NCBI RefSeq assembly: GCF_016411865.1
Contig: NZ_JAEKJA010000001.1
Span: 1-64,000 of the forward strand
Direction of reading: 5' to 3'
Origin: Acuticoccus mangrovi
Lineage (GTDB): Bacteria; Pseudomonadota; Alphaproteobacteria; Rhizobiales; Amorphaceae
Length of the DNA: 64,000 bases
Part shown: one piece after another, positions 59,451-64,000 of the stretch
Layout: every line of letters begins with the position of its first letter
Numbering within the stretch: the first letter of the stretch is position 1
Notes under the pieces: generated by a model
What the model was told of the DNA's origin: nothing
Databases searched by the model: none
What the model saw: the letters and a program-made list of their open reading frames with translations, nothing else
Made by a program: the position numbers and the translations under genes

Positions 59451-60836
59451 GTGAGCGAAGACTACGACTACGATCTCTTTGTGATCGGAGCGGGTTCTGG
59501 AGGCGTGCGCGCCGCGCGCATCGCGGCCCAGAACGGTGCGAAGGTCGCGATCGCCGAGGAGCACCGGGTGGGTGGCACCTGCGTCATCCGCGGCTGCGTG
59601 CCCAAGAAGCTGATGGTATACGCCTCGCAGTTCTCCGAGGCTTTCGAGGATGCCGCCGGCTACGGCTGGACGGTACCGAAGGCGAGCTTCGACTGGCCGA
59701 GCTTCATCGCCGCCAAGGATCACGAGATCGACCGGCTCAACGCCATCTACATCCGCAACATCACCAATGCCGGCGTCGATCTCATCATGTCGACGGCGCT
59801 CGTCGCCGGGCCGCACGCGGTCTTCCTCACCGCCGAAAAGCGCAAGGTGACGGCGCGGGTGATCCTTGTTGCCACCGGCGGCCAGCCGTGGCTCGACATG
59901 GAGCTGCCGGGCATCGAGCACGTCATCACCTCCAACGAGATCTTCTATCTGAAGGAGAAGCCGCAGCGGGCGGTGGTGGCGGGCGGCGGCTATATCGCCG
60001 TGGAGTTCGCCGGCATCCTCAACGGCCTCGGCGTCGACACGACGCTCGTCTATCGCGGCCACGAGATCCTGCGCGGCTTCGACGAGGATCTGCGCACGCG
60101 GCTGCGGCAGGAGATGGAGAAGAAGGGCGTGAAGTTCGTCTTCAACGCCATCTTCACCGGGATCGAGAAGGGTGAGGGCGGTCTCACCGCCAGCCTCTCC
60201 AACGGGACGACGCTCGGCGCCGACACCATCCTCTTCGCCACGGGCCGCCGGCCGGCGACCGAAGGGCTCGGCCTCCAAGCGGCCGGCGTCGCGCTCGACC
60301 AGCAGGGCGCCGTCATCGTCGACCACGAGAGCCGCACCAACGTGCCCTCGATCTACGCCATCGGCGACGTCACCAACCGGGTGAACCTCACCCCCGTGGC
60401 GATCCGCGAGGGCCACGCCTTTGCCGACACCGTGTTCGGCGACAAGCCGACGCACGTCGACCACTCGCTGGTGCCGACGGCGGTCTTCTCCCAGCCCGAG
60501 CTCGGCACCGTCGGCCTCACCCAGGAGGAGGCGACCACCATCTACTCGGCGATCGACGTCTACACCTCCACCTTCCGTCCGATGCTGCACACCCTGTCGG
60601 GGCGCGACGAGAAGATGTTCATGAAGGTGCTGGTCGATGCCGAGACCGACCTGGTGCTCGGCGTCCATCTGATGGGGCACGGCGTCGGGGAGATGATCCA
60701 GCTCCTCGGCATCGCCGTGAAGATGGGCGCCACCAAGGCCGACTTCGACGCCACCGTCGCCGTCCATCCCACCGCCGCGGAAGAGCTCGTGACGATGCGC
60801 ACGCCCACCGCCCAGCTGCGTCGCGAGGCCGCTTGA
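59451..60836 (+). CDS. gor: Glutathione-disulfide reductase
   Basis: The 461-residue protein has FAD motif VIGAGSGGVRAARIAAQNGA and the redox pair Cys44/Cys49 in GGTCVIRGCVPKK. The NAD(P) motif is VVAGGGYIAVEFAGILNGLG, followed by the Arg-bearing VYRGHEILRGFDEDLR that favours NADPH. The catalytic His/Glu is in VHPTAAEELVT. The start is a GTG with AAGGAGG six bases upstream. It reduces glutathione disulfide in the cytoplasm, and its product supports the GrxC and GGCT-like proteins. Confidence 0.93.
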   Translation: MSEDYDYDLFVIGAGSGGVRAARIAAQNGAKVAIAEEHRVGGTCVIRGCVPKKLMVYASQFSEAFEDAAGYGWTVPKASFDWPSFIAAKDHEIDRLNAIYIRNITNAGVDLIMSTALVAGPHAVFLTAEKRKVTARVILVATGGQPWLDMELPGIEHVITSNEIFYLKEKPQRAVVAGGGYIAVEFAGILNGLGVDTTLVYRGHEILRGFDEDLRTRLRQEMEKKGVKFVFNAIFTGIEKGEGGLTASLSNGTTLGADTILFATGRRPATEGLGLQAAGVALDQQGAVIVDHESRTNVPSIYAIGDVTNRVNLTPVAIREGHAFADTVFGDKPTHVDHSLVPTAVFSQPELGTVGLTQEEATTIYSAIDVYTSTFRPMLHTLSGRDEKMFMKVLVDAETDLVLGVHLMGHGVGEMIQLLGIAVKMGATKADFDATVAVHPTAAEELVTMRTPTAQLRREAA

Positions 60837-61405
60837 GCTTCTCGGTCTTCGGCTACGGCTCGCTCGTCAACATCGCCACGCTGCCGCCCTACCAGGCCGT
60901 GCAGCGCGCCAGCGTGAAGGGCTGGCGGCGGGCCTGGCGGGCGTCGAGCGCGACGCCGCTCGGCGGGGTCTGCGCCCTCTCGGTGGTGGAGGATCCCGAC
61001 GCCGAGATCGACGGCGTCGTCGTCACCTTCGACGATGCCACCTGGCCCACCATCGCCGCACGCGAGCACCGCTACGATCCGCTCGACCTCGTCCACGAGG
61101 GCGAGACGATCACCATCTGGCGCGCGTCGGCGGGCTTCGACCATTTCGGCGACGCCGCCCACCCCATCCACCTGACGTACGTGGACTGCACCCTGCAGGG
61201 CTTCCTCAAGGAGTTCGGGGAGGCGGGAGTGGCGCGTTTTATGGCAACCACCGATGGCTGGCACGTGCCGATCATCGACGACCGCGCGACGCCCCGCTAT
61301 CCGCGTGCGCAACAATTGAGCAACGACGAGCGAAAACTGGTCGATCGCATGCTTAATGGAGTTGACGCGCGCGTTCGGAAAGCAGAAGACGGCGCTCTTC
61401 CTTAA
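60833..61405 (+). CDS. Gamma-glutamylcyclotransferase-like protein
   Basis: The 190-residue protein begins FSVFGYGSLVNIATLPPYQA. The YGSL motif is the substrate loop of the GGCT fold, and VVVTFDDATWPTIAAREHRY supplies a candidate catalytic Glu. Such proteins cleave gamma-glutamyl amides. The start is a TTG overlapping the gor stop as TTGA, with no better standard start downstream. Coupling to gor suggests a role in glutathione turnover. Confidence 0.82.
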   Translation: MSFSVFGYGSLVNIATLPPYQAVQRASVKGWRRAWRASSATPLGGVCALSVVEDPDAEIDGVVVTFDDATWPTIAAREHRYDPLDLVHEGETITIWRASAGFDHFGDAAHPIHLTYVDCTLQGFLKEFGEAGVARFMATTDGWHVPIIDDRATPRYPRAQQLSNDERKLVDRMLNGVDARVRKAEDGALP

Positions 61406-61420
61406 GCGTTGGTGAGTGCC

Positions 61421-62788
61421 ATGACCTGGAGCCCGTCAAGCTGGCGCAGCAAGCCGGCTAAGCAGATGCCCGACTATCCCGACAAGGATGCGGTGCGTGC
61501 CGTCGAGGAACGCCTTGCCTCCTATCCGCCGCTGGTGTTTGCCGGCGAGGCGCGTGCCCTGAAGAAGGAGCTCGCGCGGGTATCGGAGGGCAACGGTTTC
61601 CTGCTCCAGGGCGGCGACTGCGCCGAAGCGTTTGCCGAGCATCGTCCGGACGCGATCCGCGACTTCTTCCGCGTCTTTCTGCAGATGGCGGTGGTGCTGA
61701 CCTATGGCGCCGCCCAGCCGGTGACGAAGGTCGGCCGCATCGCGGGACAGTTCGCCAAGCCGCGCTCCTCGGACGTCGAGGTGAAGGACGGCATCGAGCT
61801 TCCCTCCTACCGCGGCGACATCGTCAACGACATCGCCTTCACCCCGGAGGGCCGCACGCCCAACCCGGAGCGGATGGAGATGGCGTTCCGCCAGTCCGCG
61901 GCGACGCTCAACCTCCTGCGCGCCTTCGCCCAGGGCGGCTACGCCAACCTCGACAACGTCCACAATTGGATGTTGGGATTCGTGCAGGACTCGCCGCAGG
62001 GCCATCGATACCGTAGCTTGGCCGATCGTATCTCCGAGAGCCTCGCCTTCATGCGCGCCTGCGGCGTGGAGCCGTCGACGACGCCGCAGCTGCGCTCGAC
62101 CGATCTCTACACGAGTCACGAAGCCCTGCTTCTCGGCTACGAGGAGGCGTTCACCCGCATCGATTCGCTCACCGGCGACTACTATTCGACGTCGGGCCAC
62201 ATGATCTGGATCGGCGATCGCACCCGCCAGCCCGACCATGCGCACGTCGAATATTGCCGTGGCGTGCACAATCCGCTCGGCCTCAAGTGCGGCCCCTCGC
62301 TGTCGACGGACGGCCTGCTGGAGCTGATCGACATCCTGAACCCCAAGAACGAGGCGGGCCGGCTGACGCTGATCTGCCGCTTCGGGGCCGACAAGGTGCT
62401 CGACCATCTGCCGACGCTGATCCGCGCGGTGGAGCGGGAAGGCAGGAAGGTGGTGTGGTCGTGCGACCCGATGCACGGCAACACGGTGTCGCTCGCCGGC
62501 TACAAGACGCGCCCGTTCGACCGGGTGCTGAAGGAGGTGCAGTCCTTCTTCGCCGTCCACCGTGCCGAGGGCACCCATGCCGGCGGCATCCACGTGGAGA
62601 TGACCGGCACGGACGTGACCGAGTGCACCGGCGGTGCCCGCGCGGTGACGGCCGACACCCTGTCGGACCGCTACCACACCCACTGCGACCCGCGGCTCAA
62701 CGCCGAGCAGGCGATCGAGCTCGCTTTCCTGCTCGCGGAGAACCTGCAGGCCGAAAAGCGCGACCGCACGTCCCGCGAAGCGGCCTGA
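61421..62788 (+). CDS. Class II (plant-type) 3-deoxy-7-phosphoheptulonate synthase
   Basis: The 455-residue protein begins [20 protein letters not shown] and has the class II blocks [86 protein letters not shown]-like GLKCGPSL and CDPMHGNTV. It condenses PEP and erythrose-4-phosphate in the first step of the shikimate pathway. GGTGAG precedes the ATG at 61421; a TTG at 61409 is less likely. A hairpin follows the gene. Confidence 0.94.
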   Translation: MTWSPSSWRSKPAKQMPDYPDKDAVRAVEERLASYPPLVFAGEARALKKELARVSEGNGFLLQGGDCAEAFAEHRPDAIRDFFRVFLQMAVVLTYGAAQPVTKVGRIAGQFAKPRSSDVEVKDGIELPSYRGDIVNDIAFTPEGRTPNPERMEMAFRQSAATLNLLRAFAQGGYANLDNVHNWMLGFVQDSPQGHRYRSLADRISESLAFMRACGVEPSTTPQLRSTDLYTSHEALLLGYEEAFTRIDSLTGDYYSTSGHMIWIGDRTRQPDHAHVEYCRGVHNPLGLKCGPSLSTDGLLELIDILNPKNEAGRLTLICRFGADKVLDHLPTLIRAVEREGRKVVWSCDPMHGNTVSLAGYKTRPFDRVLKEVQSFFAVHRAEGTHAGGIHVEMTGTDVTECTGGARAVTADTLSDRYHTHCDPRLNAEQAIELAFLLAENLQAEKRDRTSREAA

Positions 62789-62795
62789 TCCTCGC

Positions 62796-62818
62796 CGGGG
62801 CGGCCGCGCGCCGCCCCG
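62796..62818. terminator. Hairpin after the DAHP synthase gene
   Basis: CGGGGCGGC and GCCGCCCCG form a perfect 9-bp stem with a 5-base loop, eight bases after the stop. No T-run follows. It could act as an inefficient terminator or as a 3' end stabiliser. Confidence 0.45.
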
Positions 62819-62929
62819 TCCGGTCACCGTCGGAACGCCCGTCATGCGCGCGCGGGCGTTGACGCCGACGCATGCGGCGGCCAGTGTCCCGGAAACCGAC
62901 AATCGGGTATCTCTCACCGCCAAGGGCCC

Positions 62930-64000
62930 ATGCGCGACCGCTTCACGATCCGTCTCGAGCAGCTGAACCCCACCATGGGCGACCTCGCCGGCAACCGCGA
63001 GATGGCCGAGGCCGCCGTGCGCGCGGCGGGCGACGTCGACCTCGTGCTCTTCACTGAGCTCTTCATCACCGGCTATCCGCCGGAGGATCTCGTTACCAAG
63101 CGCTCCTTCACCGAGCGTGCCATGGCCGAGGTGAAGCGTCTCGCCGCTGCCTTCCCGGACGGTCCCGCCATCGCCATCGGCACGCCGTGGCTGGAGGACG
63201 GGGTACTGACCAACGCCGTCGCCGTCCTGAAGGGCGGCAAGGTCGTCGCGACGCGCCACAAGGTGGACCTGCCGAACTACGACGAGTTCGACGAGAAGCG
63301 CGTCTTCACGCCCGGCCCGATGCCGGGCCCCGTCGACATCGACGGGGTGCGGGTGGGCCTGCCCGTCTGCGAGGACATCTGGACGCCCGACGTGGTGGAG
63401 TGCCTCGCCGAGACCGGGGCGGAGATGCTGCTCGTGCCGAACGGCTCGCCCTACACCCGCACCAAGCAGGACACCCGCATGCAGGTGGCGGTGGCGCGGG
63501 TGGTGGAAAGCGGGCTGCCGCTCGTCTACCTCAACCAGATCGGCGGGCAGGACGAGCTGATCTTCGACGGCGCCTCCTTCGTGCTCGCGGCCGACCGCAG
63601 CCTGACGGCGCAGCTTCCCGCCTTCAAGCCGGCGTCGGCCACCGTCAGCTTCGTGCGTGAGGGCGACGGGTGGGTTCCCGAGCCCGGTCCGATGGCGCAG
63701 CTTCCCGAGCTCCACGAGGCGGAGTGGACGGCGGCGATGCTCGGCCTGCGCGACTACGTCAACAAGAACCGCTTTCCGAGCGTCGTCATCGGCTTGTCGG
63801 GGGGGATCGATTCGGCGATCTGCGCGGCGCTCGCGGTGGATGCGCTGGGGGCCGAGCGCGTCCACTGCATCATGATGCCCTACCGCTACACCTCGAACGA
63901 GAGCCTCTCCGACGCGGCCGACGTCGCCGAGCGGCTCGGTGTGCGCTACGACATCGTGCCGATCGCGCCGGCGGTGGAGGGCTTCTCCGAGCAGCTCGCC
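62930..64000 (+). CDS. nadE: Glutamine-dependent NAD+ synthetase, 5' part
   Basis: The frame is open for 357 codons to the window edge, so the C-terminus is missing. The N-terminal glutaminase domain has Glu43 (LVLFTELFITGYPPEDL), Lys111 (RHKVDLPN) and Cys147 (GLPVCEDIWTPDV), the nitrilase-type triad that frees ammonia from glutamine. The synthetase domain begins near residue 265 with the P-loop GLSGGIDSAICAALAVDALG. It makes NAD+ from deamido-NAD+. A CAAGGGCCC sequence precedes the ATG. Confidence 0.95.
   Translation, partial: MRDRFTIRLEQLNPTMGDLAGNREMAEAAVRAAGDVDLVLFTELFITGYPPEDLVTKRSFTERAMAEVKRLAAAFPDGPAIAIGTPWLEDGVLTNAVAVLKGGKVVATRHKVDLPNYDEFDEKRVFTPGPMPGPVDIDGVRVGLPVCEDIWTPDVVECLAETGAEMLLVPNGSPYTRTKQDTRMQVAVARVVESGLPLVYLNQIGGQDELIFDGASFVLAADRSLTAQLPAFKPASATVSFVREGDGWVPEPGPMAQLPELHEAEWTAAMLGLRDYVNKNRFPSVVIGLSGGIDSAICAALAVDALGAERVHCIMMPYRYTSNESLSDAADVAERLGVRYDIVPIAPAVEGFSEQLA

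Overview
The window is a very GC-rich (roughly 70 %) chromosomal segment of an alphaproteobacterium, most likely from the order Hyphomicrobiales (Rhizobiales). The evidence is the set of lineage-typical genes and neighbourhoods: ialB next to rlmN, an EipB/DUF1849 envelope protein, a carbon-nitrogen hydrolase–DUF1178–GrxC–ComF–NDUFAF5-like block, gph–DUF2059–gor, a class II DAHP synthase, and an MlaEFD plus auxiliary lipoprotein operon. I saw no rRNA, tRNA, CRISPR array, insertion sequence or phage gene. Genes are tightly packed and many junctions are 4-base ATGA, GTGA or TTGA overlaps.

Layout. 0–6.8 kb: partial rlmN, ialB, an L,D-transpeptidase lipoprotein, a cytochrome c'/diheme cytochrome c pair, and a large soluble hybrid histidine kinase whose first PAS domain has the blue-light LOV signature. 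6.9–10.6 kb: a PuuB/DadA-type FAD oxidase, facing an XRE-cupin regulator, a flavin-nucleotide-binding protein and an Ldh-family dehydrogenase. 10.8–25.3 kb: a catabolic region. It holds a 1123-residue fusion of a molybdopterin oxidoreductase with a flavin/2Fe-2S reductase, a LysR regulator, three NtaA/SnaA/DszA-type flavin-dependent monooxygenases, a fourth luciferase-like monooxygenase, two flavin reductases and a complete polar-amino-acid-type ABC transporter. The natural reading is uptake and oxidative breakdown of a small polar compound by FMNH2-dependent monooxygenases. The substrate cannot be read from the sequence.

25.4–38.5 kb: an RTX protein with a lysozyme-like N-terminus, AzlCD, HIT, sulfotransferase-like and acyltransferase-like proteins, GDPD, RidA, EipB, a conserved housekeeping block, and dgcN–dgcA for D-glutamate use. 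38.6–46.1 kb: an Mla-type lipid transport operon. Its MlaD subunit is 1620 residues long and carries a tandem 96-residue repeat, five copies of which are almost identical at the DNA level. 46.2–52.8 kb: an M19 dipeptidase and a full Liv-type ABC transporter. 53.2–57.9 kb: an ScfR-type XRE regulator with a kinase-dimerisation-like segment, a lone receiver protein, a 78-residue membrane protein and an SLC5-transporter histidine kinase, all in one coupled operon that resembles the CrbS/CrbR acetate-sensing system. 57.9–64 kb: gph, a DUF2059 protein, gor, a GGCT-like protein, DAHP synthase and the 5' part of nadE.

The most unusual features are the repeat-expanded MlaD, the one-polypeptide molybdoenzyme–diaphorase, the four-monooxygenase cluster with a dyad-rich 374-bp leader before its transporter half, a perfect TTGCATC palindrome that may link the two halves of the catabolic region, and the SLC5-kinase/ScfR operon that shares paired dyads with the divergent Liv transporter.
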